From positions 496,001 through 560,000 of the forward strand of contig NZ_BAABBN010000007.1 in the NCBI RefSeq assembly GCF_039537985.1: a DNA stretch of 64,000 nucleotides, written 5' to 3'. Source of the stretch: Litoribacillus peritrichatus (GTDB taxonomy: Bacteria > Pseudomonadota > Gammaproteobacteria > Pseudomonadales > Litoribrevibacteraceae). The notes under the pieces were generated by a model. It was not told where the DNA came from. It saw only the letters and a program-made list of their open reading frames with translations, and did not search any database. Of the stretch, positions 1-8,707 are shown in pieces; position 1 is the stretch's first letter; each line of letters starts with the position of its first letter. The position numbers were made by a program, and so were the translations under genes.

Positions 1-5
1 TTTTT

Positions 6-797
6 ATGATGGCCAAATCGACCAAGAAGAAAGTGGAAAAGGAACTGGCAAAAGCAAAAGAGAAAAGTTCTGAATTATTGAAAGACATAAACGACATCAT
101 TGCATCGGCAAAACACGACCTTCAAAAGCAAATGGATGAGCTGACAGAACAAGTGAAGTTGTTGAGTAAAGACCCAGCAAAAGAAGCGATGAAACTGCTT
201 AAAAAAGCTGAAAAACAATACAAAAAACAACTGGCGAACATCCACAAAGAATTTGATGAGCGCACGGAAGCCTTGGTGAAAGCGAAGGATAAGTTGATTG
301 CTCAGCTGGAAGATGAAATTGCCACCCGGTTTGGCAAAGCGCCGAAGGCCAAATCTGATCAGAAGCCGGCCGAAAAACCGAAAGCGGAAGTCAAAGCTCC
401 TTCGCAGCCGAAAGCAAAGAAAGCAACAAAGTCTGAAGTTGCAACGTCAAAATCCGATGGGGCTAAAACAGCTAAGGCGAAAACCACAACGGCTAAAAAG
501 GTGGTTGCTAAAACAGCAACTAAAACCAAGGCTAAACCTGAAGTTCAGCCGAAAGCCGCAGCGGCTAAACCCGCGAAAGCAGCAAAACCGAAAGCAGCCT
601 CAAAAGCGACTAAATCTCCGTTGGCTTCCGTTAAAGGCATTGGACCTGTGACGATTCAGAAGCTGGAAGATGCAGGCATTAAAACCCTGGAAGATTTGGC
701 AACCCCTTCCGCAGCAAAGAAAAAGACATTGGAAGGCTTTAGTAGCGTCAGAGGTTTTGATACCTGGCAGGAACAAGCGAAAGCTTTGTTGAAATAA
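6..797 (+). CDS. AlgP/histone H1-like Lys/Ala-rich protein with helix-hairpin-helix end
   Basis: Residues 1-110 are highly charged and look like a continuous helix or coiled coil. Residues 111-205 are a low-complexity Lys/Ala/Pro tract with repeated KAKP, AAKP and TKAK-type words. Residues about 206-232 form a helix-hairpin-helix signature (SVKGIGPVTIQKLEDAG), a fold that often contacts DNA non-specifically. This layout resembles AlgP-type histone H1-like proteins and, at the N-terminus, phasin-like PhaF tails, so chromatin or granule association is inferred and not shown. Two adjacent ATGs (6 and 9) open the frame. Only five bases precede them, so no ribosome binding site can be judged and a start outside the window is possible. 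A strong hairpin follows the stop. Confidence 0.6.
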   Translation: MMAKSTKKKVEKELAKAKEKSSELLKDINDIIASAKHDLQKQMDELTEQVKLLSKDPAKEAMKLLKKAEKQYKKQLANIHKEFDERTEALVKAKDKLIAQLEDEIATRFGKAPKAKSDQKPAEKPKAEVKAPSQPKAKKATKSEVATSKSDGAKTAKAKTTTAKKVVAKTATKTKAKPEVQPKAAAAKPAKAAKPKAASKATKSPLASVKGIGPVTIQKLEDAGIKTLEDLATPSAAKKKTLEGFSSVRGFDTWQEQAKALLK

Positions 798-805
798 ATG
801 CTCTA

Positions 806-840
806 ACGAACCTCCCGTTCGAGAGGTTCGTTTCTTTTCT
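806..840 (+). terminator. Rho-independent terminator after the AlgP-like gene
   Basis: A perfect 10 bp stem (806-815 with 824-833, arms AACGAACCTC/GAGGTTCGTT) with an 8 nt loop is followed by a T-rich run, 9 nt after the stop codon. Confidence 0.8.
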
Positions 841-1133
841 CTCCCTCCTCCTGCACGAAACCTGCATTGATTCAGTTGCCTTTCGGCGCGTCTCTATTTG
901 TGAGCGGTTTGTTGCGTAGCTCATAGCATGGGTTTGCCCTTCATTGAGGGATCGTTTTGCGAGTCGATATGATTTGGATTTCCGGTTTTCTTAAATTTGC
1001 GTGAGTATTTTCTGATTTTTGGGAAGGTGTTTTCCAGTTAATTATTTAGGCTATTTCCCTGTGTAACAGCTAAGTTCTAGATAATGAGGGCGGTTGTGTT
1101 GATCCGGGCCCTAATGAATCAGGAGGTTATTGC
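841..1133. other. Intergenic region, no gene seen
   Basis: Together with the terminator this makes a 336 bp gap. No open frame with a plausible ribosome binding site, RNA gene or repeat was recognised. It presumably holds the promoter of the hydrolase gene, but no convincing -35/-10 pair was found. A strong Shine-Dalgarno AGGAGG lies at 1121-1126. Confidence 0.5.
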
Positions 1134-2063
1134 ATGCAGCAATCCTTGAGGCCTGTGGTTGTTGAGCCGACCGAATATTTTATCGAAGCCAACGGACTTA
1201 AGTTCTGCGTGGAGGAACGCGGAAACCCCAATGGCCCACCGATTGTCTTAATCATGGGGTTGGCGTGTCAAATGATCAGTTGGCCAGAATCTTTGCTGAA
1301 TGGTTTAGCGGCACAAGGTTATCGGGTTATCCGGTTTGATAATCGGGATGTTGGTTTAACAGACAAGCTTCAATCGCACGTACGTGTGGATATTCGCCTC
1401 GCTTTTTTATTTCATAAATTCGGATTAAAACCCAGAGCAAACTACACCTTGCATGATATGGCTGAGGATACCGCGTGTTTGATGGATGCGTTGGGCATTG
1501 ATCAGGCGCATGTGGTGGGGGTTTCGATGGGAGGCATGATCGCTCAACTGTTGGCTTCTCATTATCGGCATAAGGTGGCCTCGTTAACGGCCATGATGTC
1601 GTCGACAAACTCAGCGAGATTGCCATTGCCGGAGTTCAGTTTGATGCTGAAATTAGGAGCGCCGGCTTCAGGTCACCATGAAAAGGCCGTGGTGAAGCGC
1701 TGGATTCGTTTCTGGCAGGCCATTCAAAGCCCTGAGTACCCCACATCATTAGCCGATGTGACGGGGTTGGTAGAGGCCATGTATCAAAGGAACTATTGCG
1801 CCGGAGGAACGCTTCGACAATTGCAGGCGATTCTTGCCACAGGCAGTCTTGAACAGGCGATTAGTCGAATACAAGTTCCGACCTTGGTCATTCATGGCAG
1901 TTGTGACCCGCTGCTCAAACCTGCGTGTGGCAAAGCCATTCACCGCAAAGTACCGGGTGCGCGGTTTAAATTGGTTCGGGGGTTAGGGCATGATTTGCCG
2001 GAAGCCTTAGTGCCCGAATTTGTAAGTATGATTGATGGTCACGCGAAGGACTCGGTGTTTTAG
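1134..2063 (+). CDS. alpha/beta-fold hydrolase
   Basis: This 309-residue protein has the alpha/beta hydrolase core. An oxyanion-hole segment (IVLIMGLACQ, about 37-46) precedes the nucleophile elbow GVSMGG with Ser131. The other triad members are likely Asp258 in HGSCDPL and His286 in GLGHDLP. Residues about 165-235 form a helical cap. There is no signal peptide, so it should be cytoplasmic. The family covers esterases, lipases and haloperoxidase-like enzymes, and the substrate cannot be read from the sequence. The ATG is fixed by AGGAGG seven bases upstream. It appears monocistronic, with more than 300 bp of non-coding DNA on both sides. Confidence 0.85.
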   Translation: MQQSLRPVVVEPTEYFIEANGLKFCVEERGNPNGPPIVLIMGLACQMISWPESLLNGLAAQGYRVIRFDNRDVGLTDKLQSHVRVDIRLAFLFHKFGLKPRANYTLHDMAEDTACLMDALGIDQAHVVGVSMGGMIAQLLASHYRHKVASLTAMMSSTNSARLPLPEFSLMLKLGAPASGHHEKAVVKRWIRFWQAIQSPEYPTSLADVTGLVEAMYQRNYCAGGTLRQLQAILATGSLEQAISRIQVPTLVIHGSCDPLLKPACGKAIHRKVPGARFKLVRGLGHDLPEALVPEFVSMIDGHAKDSVF

Positions 2064-2490
2064 TTGGACTTTTGTTGAAAAAGGCCAAAGGATCAGGTTG
2101 AAATATGAGGTTGACTGCAAAAATAACAAGTTATCTCTTTATTAAATATAGGCTGGAAACCCGGCGTTTGAATGCCGATCACTTAGATACAAGCAGGAAT
2201 CTTTCGTGCCAAAATCTAGGATATAAGTTGTATTTTTAAGAGTAAATATCACTAACTGTTTTGGCTGTTATTCTTAAACGCACTTAAATTACATAACAAT
2301 AATACATTGAATTTGTTGGTATTTATTCTCATTTACTGTCAAGTTAATGCTTTTTTCGTAATACTAAAGTATGAATTGGTATAAAAATTCACCTACTTTT
2401 AGGTTTTGAGTGGCAACTTGGATGCGAAATCAGAATGTCCATATCTATATTCGACTTATGGATGTTCATGACGCAAACGAGGTTAAGACC
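2064..2490. other. AT-rich intergenic region
   Basis: About 430 bp separate the hydrolase from the preferred start of the next gene. The sequence is much more AT-rich than its flanks, with several TATAAA/TAATAC-like hexamers around 2345-2385, but no confident promoter pair. An in-frame GTG at 2410 could extend the next gene into this stretch. Confidence 0.4.
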
Positions 2491-4224
2491 ATGAAAAACT
2501 CCCATATTCATAGCAATGAAGTAAGTGGTAATGTGATTAATTCTGCGAGTGGCGTAAATAAAGTTCGAGCCGAGCTTTCGACCCCTTATTATATGGACAA
2601 GTTTCACAAGCAATACCATTCCGCAGTCTCAGAAAAACGCAATAAGCGATTGTCTATTAAGCAGTTTCCAGAAGGGTTTACCGCTTTTTCAGAAAAATCT
2701 CCGGACGATACCAATACCGATTTTGGCGATGCCTGGATGTATAACTCCGGTAAAAGTCTGGGTGTTTGTAATGAAATTTATGCACACCCGGAATTGGAAG
2801 AGCTGTCACTGGAACACTCATCGCACCGGCGGAACCGGTTACGTCGCACGCAAAAATTGTGGGCAGATTTATTTCAACACGATGAGGATTTGATGTATTC
2901 CAGTGACCAATATTCGCTGGTCAGCCGTTTGTCACACAATGTATCTGTGATCTCGACACTGGAAGCACGGGACGAAATTTATTTCCCTATGGCCTTTCTT
3001 AAAGGCAATCGTGCGTTAGGTGGCGCTTACACGTATTTATGGCAGGCGGCCACGCCAGAGCAAAGTAAAGTTCAGCGGGCGCCAATTGCAGATAAGCCGA
3101 TTAAGGAATTCCATACCGGGGGTTGTTTGTTCGGTTCGACCTTGTACGGTGTTGACCAGCAGGGAGAACGTCACCCTCTGACCAACCCTCATCATCAAAT
3201 ACCAGAAGGGCGTATCGTAGAAAGTATTTATTGCCCCTACGATAGTCACCCGGATGAATTGTTAACTCGCCAGTCGCTAATCAACCTTGTACCTATGATG
3301 AAAGCCCTCAGTCATGAGCAAGCGATTAAGCTCCGTTATCACCTGCCTTTGGCGAATTACATTATTTATGGCCTCAATTGGTACTTCAAAGGCCAACTGA
3401 CCTATGAATCTCTGTTGCAGTACATTGATTTAGTCAAAGAGCGGGCCGGAGATCATTTAACCTTTTTGGCGGGGTTTGAAAGAGAACACGGTATCACTGT
3501 GTTGACCTCCAACACCATAGAGTCTTTGGCGTTGGTGGAGACGCCTACCCATCAATTATTAACTTCTTTACTGAATAAGATTGGTGTGGAGCAGCGGGAC
3601 TGTCAGACCTTGAGCCAGGAAGAGATAACCGCTTATCGGGCGAAGGTATCCGAAGCCATGTGGACGTTTCTGGCCAACCAACCGGTGGCAGAAAGTGACC
3701 TCTGGTATGAAGTGCGTACTAAGGTGAACGAAGGTCAGCTGAAGATTGATTTAGGGGATCTTTTATCCATTAATTACATGGATTACAGCGCGAATCTGGC
3801 TATGTCTGTGGTGCAACATGGTGACCGTGAAGTGATGTCGTTATTACCCACCCACGAAAGCCCTGTGATGCACTGGTACAAGCGGGCATTAGCGGAAGAA
3901 TACGGTGCCGCCTTATGCATGCAGTGGTTGGTGCCCATCAAAGTGCATATGTCGGACTTCAGGGATCGTTTATTTTTTACCGAAGATTATCTCAGCCAGA
4001 TTGAAGATGTAATGTCGAACAATCTGGTCGCAAAAAACTTTCTGCAAACGGCCTCGATCGCCCTGGACTCTCCGGAGTTGGCTGACGTAATGGCAGAGCA
4101 AATTCATTCCGGTTTTATCATGCACGAGCAATCCATTCAGTGGGAAGAAGAAAAAACTCAGGCTGTCATGGGGGCTGTAGCCGATATCTTTATTCTGAAT
4201 ACAGAAGAAGCAGAAATTACATGA
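2491..4224 (+). CDS. Unrecognised 577-residue protein
   Basis: I do not recognise a family. The protein is soluble-looking, with no signal peptide or membrane segment, and is rich in His, Tyr and Trp. A short basic patch (HRRNRLRRTQK, about 110-120 from this start) is followed by a compact globular-looking region. A glycine-rich segment TGGCLFGSTLYG sits mid-protein, and YHLPLANYIIYGLNWYF looks like a buried helix. The C-terminal 130 residues are helical with scattered His and Glu (MHEQSIQWEEE near the end). The ATG at 2491 is preferred because GAGG (2479-2482) lies eight bases upstream. The frame is open back to GTG 2410, which would add 27 residues. A racemase-family gene follows after about 116 bp on the same strand, suggesting a shared pathway. 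Confidence 0.6.
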   Translation: MKNSHIHSNEVSGNVINSASGVNKVRAELSTPYYMDKFHKQYHSAVSEKRNKRLSIKQFPEGFTAFSEKSPDDTNTDFGDAWMYNSGKSLGVCNEIYAHPELEELSLEHSSHRRNRLRRTQKLWADLFQHDEDLMYSSDQYSLVSRLSHNVSVISTLEARDEIYFPMAFLKGNRALGGAYTYLWQAATPEQSKVQRAPIADKPIKEFHTGGCLFGSTLYGVDQQGERHPLTNPHHQIPEGRIVESIYCPYDSHPDELLTRQSLINLVPMMKALSHEQAIKLRYHLPLANYIIYGLNWYFKGQLTYESLLQYIDLVKERAGDHLTFLAGFEREHGITVLTSNTIESLALVETPTHQLLTSLLNKIGVEQRDCQTLSQEEITAYRAKVSEAMWTFLANQPVAESDLWYEVRTKVNEGQLKIDLGDLLSINYMDYSANLAMSVVQHGDREVMSLLPTHESPVMHWYKRALAEEYGAALCMQWLVPIKVHMSDFRDRLFFTEDYLSQIEDVMSNNLVAKNFLQTASIALDSPELADVMAEQIHSGFIMHEQSIQWEEEKTQAVMGAVADIFILNTEEAEIT

Positions 4225-4240
4225 GTGATATTGGCTTTGT

Positions 4241-4275
4241 TCGGGGTGGCTTTCGTCTCATCCCGAGCATAGTTT
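4241..4275 (+). terminator. Intercistronic hairpin
   Basis: An 8 bp stem (TCGGGGTG at 4241-4248 with CATCCCGA at 4259-4266, one G-U pair) lies between the unknown gene and the racemase-family gene. The downstream tract is only weakly T-rich, so it may be a partial terminator or an mRNA-stability element. Confidence 0.35.
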
Positions 4276-4340
4276 CCGATCGTTTTGAATGAATACCGCG
4301 TTTCTTTTTTAATTTTGATTGAAATATTGAGGTGTCTCCC

Positions 4341-5084
4341 ATGACCAAGCCGTTTCGAATGAAAGTCATTATTCCCATCAACAACGCTTCTTATAACGAT
4401 GAGTTGAAAGAAGTGGTCACCGCTGTGGCCCCGCCGGATTTATACATTGAAGTGGATAACATCAAGGCAGGGAATACATCCATAGAAAGTCGTTGGGACA
4501 AAACAGTGAATGCTCCGCACGTGGTCGCTATGGTTGTTCAGGCCGAGCACGATGGATTTGATGGGGTATTTGTGTCGGATTTTGATTTCTGTGGCGTAGA
4601 GGAGGCTCGCGAGCTGGTGGATATCCCAGTCGTTGGAGGCTTTCGACCCAGCGCTTACACCGCCATGATGTTGGCGGAAAAATTTTCCATTGTCACTTTT
4701 GCCCACTCGGTCATGGACATGCAGTCATCTCATAGTCGGCTGTTTGGTATCGCGCCGAATTTTGCCTCCATTAGCCCAATTGATTTAACAGTTCATCAAC
4801 TGGTGGACCGGGATAAAGTGGTGGAAAAGGTCTATCAGGCCAGCCTGACAGCAATAGAGGCCCATGGTGCCGATGCCATTATTCTTGGTTGTACCGGGTT
4901 TAACTATATTGCCGAGCCTGTTGCCCGGTTACTCAAGGAGAAATATCAGGTCAATGTGCCGGTGATTGATCCAAACCATGCGGCGGTGAGTTACTTATAC
5001 GGTTTAATCAGAAATAATCTGTCCCAAAGTCGGCTGACCTATGTCACCTCGCCCAATTATTCGGGAACAGAATATTCGTTGTGA
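4341..5084 (+). CDS. Asp/Glu/hydantoin racemase-family protein
   Basis: This 247-residue protein has the duplicated Asp/Glu racemase fold. The second-half cysteine motif ILGCTGF (Cys184) is intact. In the first half, FDFCGVEEARELVDIPVVGG aligns with the hydantoin-racemase motif FGDPG..ARE..DIPVVG, but the usual catalytic Cys position seems to hold Asp80, with a different Cys at 84. Single-cysteine relatives include arylmalonate decarboxylase and maleate isomerase, so isomerase or decarboxylase chemistry is possible as well as racemisation. ATG 4341 is favoured by TTGAGGTG about seven bases upstream; GTG 4332 overlaps that site and is unlikely. It probably works with the unknown protein encoded just upstream. 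Confidence 0.75.
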   Translation: MTKPFRMKVIIPINNASYNDELKEVVTAVAPPDLYIEVDNIKAGNTSIESRWDKTVNAPHVVAMVVQAEHDGFDGVFVSDFDFCGVEEARELVDIPVVGGFRPSAYTAMMLAEKFSIVTFAHSVMDMQSSHSRLFGIAPNFASISPIDLTVHQLVDRDKVVEKVYQASLTAIEAHGADAIILGCTGFNYIAEPVARLLKEKYQVNVPVIDPNHAAVSYLYGLIRNNLSQSRLTYVTSPNYSGTEYSL

Positions 5085-5348
5085 GGTGGAAGTTTGTTGT
5101 TACAAAAATAGCCGATGAAAATTGAACTACACTCTGATACTTGAAGAGAACGTGATATGAGAATAGTGCGTGATGTTTGAAATACCCACCAGAAAAATGA
5201 GAGAGTAGGTGTCTTAATTTTTTGAAGGGCGAGTCGATAACTGAAGCCATCAGTTGCCAGTAATCAGAAGTAATACTGGATGATAGAAAAGGGTGCTCTG
5301 TGATATTGGTAGTAAAGAGAGGGCATCTTGGTGTTTTAGGAGTGAACC

Positions 5349-7388
5349 ATGGCGTATGTAAAGACAGGCTTTTCCATCTGGCTGTTGATATTTTGTTGTA
5401 TTTCTTCCGTTTGGGCAGAAGAGCACGTTGTCGGAGCTTTAGAGGAAGAGATTCGATGGCTTCAGGAAGAAGTGTTTGTCACGACTGCAACCAAAACGAA
5501 AGAGACCATAGAAAAGTCCGGCGCGACGGTGACCGTGATCACGGCGGAAGACTTACGAGCGTCCGGTGCCCGCACACTGATGGATGCGTTAAAACGGGTG
5601 CCAGGGCTAGGTGTCCATCAATTCTTCATGGGCAGTGCATCTGTGGAAGTCCGTGGGGTAAAAACCGACTTTGCTGAAAAAGTACTGTTTTTGGTGAACG
5701 GTCATCCCATCAATAATAACCTTGTGAACGGTGGTGCCATGTGGGGTTACAACCAGTTCATCGTGGAAGACATCAAGCAGGTGGAAATTGTTCGTGGGCC
5801 TGGCTCTTCTTTGTATGGGGCTAACGCATTTGTGGCTGTGATTAACGTCATCACCAAGCAAGTGGATGATTTGCGTGGGGTCGAAGTTTCTGTGGGCGCG
5901 GGCAGCTACGACACTCGCAAAGTAAATATTCAGGGGGGCGTTCAGCAAGGGGATTTCGACATGGCCGTCAACTTCAATGCGCTGGATACTGATGGCGATG
6001 CAGGTAAAGTCGATTCTGATGCGATAGGTAACTCGGGAAGAACCGATTATTGGCGTGAGCGTTATGAAGTAGGAATGAATTTCAGTTTTGGTCATTTCTG
6101 GGGGCAGGGCAAATACGTTGAGCGCAAGAGTGGTCCATACCTAGGCGCTAATAATGTGTTGAATAATGAATCTAAGCAAAAATATGTCGATTATTTTATT
6201 GAGGGCGGTTACCGCAGAGACCTGACCAGCAAGCTGGGCTTCAGCGGCAAAGTTTATTTTAATCATTTTGAATTTGATAATTTTTGGGAAATTTACCCGG
6301 AAGGTTCCACTGTAGTTAATGCTGATGGCAGTACAACCCAATACCCTCAAGGTTTACGAGTACGCAGCCCTATTAACCACGATGTAACCGGTATTGAGTT
6401 ACAGCTTGAATATCAGCTGTCGTTGAATCAAAAACTGCTGTTTGGCACTTTGTTTGAGCACCAAAGCCAGTACGGCGTTGAACATTGGTTAAGCGCGGAT
6501 GGTGGTCCATTGATCGATATTTCAGAAAATGCGAATTGGAATGATAGTCATGTGCGTGACATTACAGCTGCGTTTATTCAGGACATCTGGGATATTACCG
6601 AAGACATCCGTTTAATTGCCGGAGCTCGTTACGATTATTACAGTGACTTTGGCGATACCTTTAACCCTCGTGCAAGCCTGACCTGGGCGTTTCACCCGGA
6701 TGTTCGATTTATCACGACCTACGGTTCTGCGTTCCGAGCGCCGACCTTTGGTGAACTTTATAATATTAATAATCCGGCTATTGTAGGTAATCCAAATGTT
6801 AATCCTGAGGAAATAGAAACTTTTGAAATAGGTTTCCAAGGGAACCTAAACAGAAAAACCTCGGCTTCGTTTATTTGGTTCTACAATCAAATTGATGAGC
6901 TGATCGCGAGTGTTGAGGGTGATAGTGCTGCAAATACACACGGAAACGCCGGCAAGCTGAGTGTTCAAGGAGCTGAGTTGGAGATAGAAACTCGGTTAAA
7001 GGATGGCTCAACATTAGCGGCCAACTACACATATCAACACGCGATTAATGAGGTGACTGATGAGCGAACTGCGGATGTGCCTTTGCATCGGGCAAACCTG
7101 ACGTTTAATTATTACATTTCACGCAATTTGAGCTTTTTCAGCGGTTTGATGTACAAAGGTGAAACGTATCGAGTCAGTAGCGATGCCCGCGATAATGTGG
7201 ATGAGTACGTTACCTTGGATTTGGCATTGGTGACACAGGGTTATGTGGCTGAGAATCTGGACTTAAAGCTGACCGCCTACAATGTGTTTGATAAGCAATA
7301 CTTTGATCCTACTCCGATAGGTGTGATGGAGTCAGACTACCCTAAACCCGGACGAAGCTTTTTCGTGGATGCCTTATATCATTTTTAA
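5349..7388 (+). CDS. TonB-dependent outer-membrane receptor
   Basis: This 679-residue protein starts with a signal peptide (cleavage likely after Ala23, SVWA/EE). A TonB-box/plug region follows: VFVTTATKTKETIEKSGATV, then TLMDALKRVPG and VEIVRGPGSSLYGANAFVAVINVITK (residues about 38-170). The remainder is a beta-barrel rich in alternating aromatic strands, ending in the C-terminal Phe expected for outer-membrane insertion (FFVDALYHF). Size and plug motifs resemble the vitamin B12/catecholate receptor group (BtuB/CirA-like), but the ligand is unknown. A TAGGAGTG ribosome binding site (5337-5344) supports the start. No TonB-ExbBD lies beside it, though a TonB-like protein is encoded near 45 kb. 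It converges on two periplasmic binding-protein genes, which may handle the same ligand. Confidence 0.9.
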   Translation: MAYVKTGFSIWLLIFCCISSVWAEEHVVGALEEEIRWLQEEVFVTTATKTKETIEKSGATVTVITAEDLRASGARTLMDALKRVPGLGVHQFFMGSASVEVRGVKTDFAEKVLFLVNGHPINNNLVNGGAMWGYNQFIVEDIKQVEIVRGPGSSLYGANAFVAVINVITKQVDDLRGVEVSVGAGSYDTRKVNIQGGVQQGDFDMAVNFNALDTDGDAGKVDSDAIGNSGRTDYWRERYEVGMNFSFGHFWGQGKYVERKSGPYLGANNVLNNESKQKYVDYFIEGGYRRDLTSKLGFSGKVYFNHFEFDNFWEIYPEGSTVVNADGSTTQYPQGLRVRSPINHDVTGIELQLEYQLSLNQKLLFGTLFEHQSQYGVEHWLSADGGPLIDISENANWNDSHVRDITAAFIQDIWDITEDIRLIAGARYDYYSDFGDTFNPRASLTWAFHPDVRFITTYGSAFRAPTFGELYNINNPAIVGNPNVNPEEIETFEIGFQGNLNRKTSASFIWFYNQIDELIASVEGDSAANTHGNAGKLSVQGAELEIETRLKDGSTLAANYTYQHAINEVTDERTADVPLHRANLTFNYYISRNLSFFSGLMYKGETYRVSSDARDNVDEYVTLDLALVTQGYVAENLDLKLTAYNVFDKQYFDPTPIGVMESDYPKPGRSFFVDALYHF

Positions 7389-7430
7389 TGGTTGCGCGTT
7401 TTTATCCTAAGTTGCTGATGCATACATTCA

Positions 7431-7460
7431 GGCCCTGTTCCACGGATAGGGTCTTTTTGT
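7431..7460 (+). terminator. Putative terminator after the TonB-dependent receptor
   Basis: GGCCCT (7431-7436) pairs with AGGGTC (one G-U pair) and is followed by CTTTTTGTTTG, 43 bp after the stop. The stem is short, so this is tentative. Confidence 0.45.
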
Positions 7461-7652
7461 TTGCCAAGCAAAACTGGGAAAGTGTCAGTTTGAAAGAAAC
7501 CTGAAGCTCTCTGGTAGAAGGGGGAAAGATAACCCTCATCACAAGGGTGTTGTTTTCCATTTGCTGATTAGAGATGGTTTTCCAGCTGAGATGCAGGTTT
7601 GTATTTAAGTGCTCGTTGCCTGCTTCATGATGGTATCGGGGCAGAAGAGTAT

Positions 7653-8615
7653 CTATTCAATTAAATCATTGACCGCATCCAGAGCCTCGTAATTGAGGTT
7701 TAACTGGTATGCCTCCACTTTATTGAGATTAAGCGAAATTTTACTGCCGGCAGGAAATTGAATTCTTTGGGCTGGCGGTCTTTGTTTAATGACGTTGTTA
7801 ATAAGAATCGCCGCTTGGCGACCGACTGTGGGTAAATCGGCGCTGATGGTTAAGGTCGCGCCGAATTCGGCAAAGACTTCATTGGTCGCAAATACCGGGC
7901 GCTTATTGATTTTAGCCGCCTTGAAGATGGCGTGTACTTTTTCGGAGGAGTTGAGGATAACCGGGTCGGCTATTAACCATAAAGCATCCGCTGAGGTTAC
8001 CGCTTCATTGATGTAGACCGATAAGTTGCGGGATGATTCCACTTTCAGTGGTATCAGGGTTAAGTTCAGTTCTTTGCTGGCCGCGATGGCCTGTTTGACC
8101 AATGCCAGGTTGGTTTTATTGAACATGACGGCAATGCTTTTTATATCCGGGAAGAAGTGTTTAAACATGGCCAGTTGCGAGGCCGGAGCAATGTCGCTGG
8201 ACACGCCGTAGAAGTTTTTCTGGTCTTGAAATGATCGCCAGTTCAAAACTGAACTGAATACCACAGGTTGTGTGGGCGCTATGTGGTCAACACTGCCCAG
8301 TGCTTTGGCGCCGATACCGTAGATGGCATCGAAGTGATGGCTGTTAAGGGCGTCTTGGATGTGCTGGACAGGCGCATGATTATCCTGAAGGTTCAGAATG
8401 GAAATATTTTTACCGTTAATGTTATTGGTGAAGGCGTTTTGCGCTGTCTTATAGCGTTCAACAGATGCGTTTGAGTTGATTAATAAGACACTAGGCTGAT
8501 TGCCGTGAGCCGCAGGTTGTTGAATCAAAGCCGGTGAGTGCTTGGCTGGCGTTACGCAACCTGACAAGACGAGGCTTACCAACAGAGCCGAGAACCAGCG
8601 GATGATGGTCGTCAT
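7653..8615 (-). CDS. ABC-type substrate-binding lipoprotein (PF04392-like)
   Basis: From ATG 8615 the 320-residue protein opens with a clear lipoprotein signal, basic residues, a hydrophobic stretch and lipobox LVLSGC (Cys20). The rest matches the PF04392 'ABC_sub_bind' fold: VLLINSN start, FDAIYGIGAKAL, QPVVFSSVLNW, a periplasmic-binding-type hinge and a C-terminal GRQAAILINNV helix. The frame is open back to ATG 8711, which overlaps the upstream stop as ATGA and could couple translation. That longer start would put 32 basic residues before the signal, so 8615 is preferred. No permease or ATPase is adjacent, so a sensory rather than transport role is possible. Confidence 0.75.
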   Translation of the reverse strand: MTTIIRWFSALLVSLVLSGCVTPAKHSPALIQQPAAHGNQPSVLLINSNASVERYKTAQNAFTNNINGKNISILNLQDNHAPVQHIQDALNSHHFDAIYGIGAKALGSVDHIAPTQPVVFSSVLNWRSFQDQKNFYGVSSDIAPASQLAMFKHFFPDIKSIAVMFNKTNLALVKQAIAASKELNLTLIPLKVESSRNLSVYINEAVTSADALWLIADPVILNSSEKVHAIFKAAKINKRPVFATNEVFAEFGATLTISADLPTVGRQAAILINNVIKQRPPAQRIQFPAGSKISLNLNKVEAYQLNLNYEALDAVNDLIE

Positions 8616-8707
8616 TCGGCAGCGCTCTTTGCAGCAAGTGTCCTTGCGACAGAACCTTTGGCGTTGAGCATGATGGTGTTTAAACATGACCGGTTTCATT
8701 AATCTTT

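Noticed and set aside
5300..5677. 125-codon frame overlapping the start of the TonB-dependent receptor
   Set aside because: It overlaps a gene with a signal peptide, plug motifs and a good ribosome binding site, and has no features of its own.
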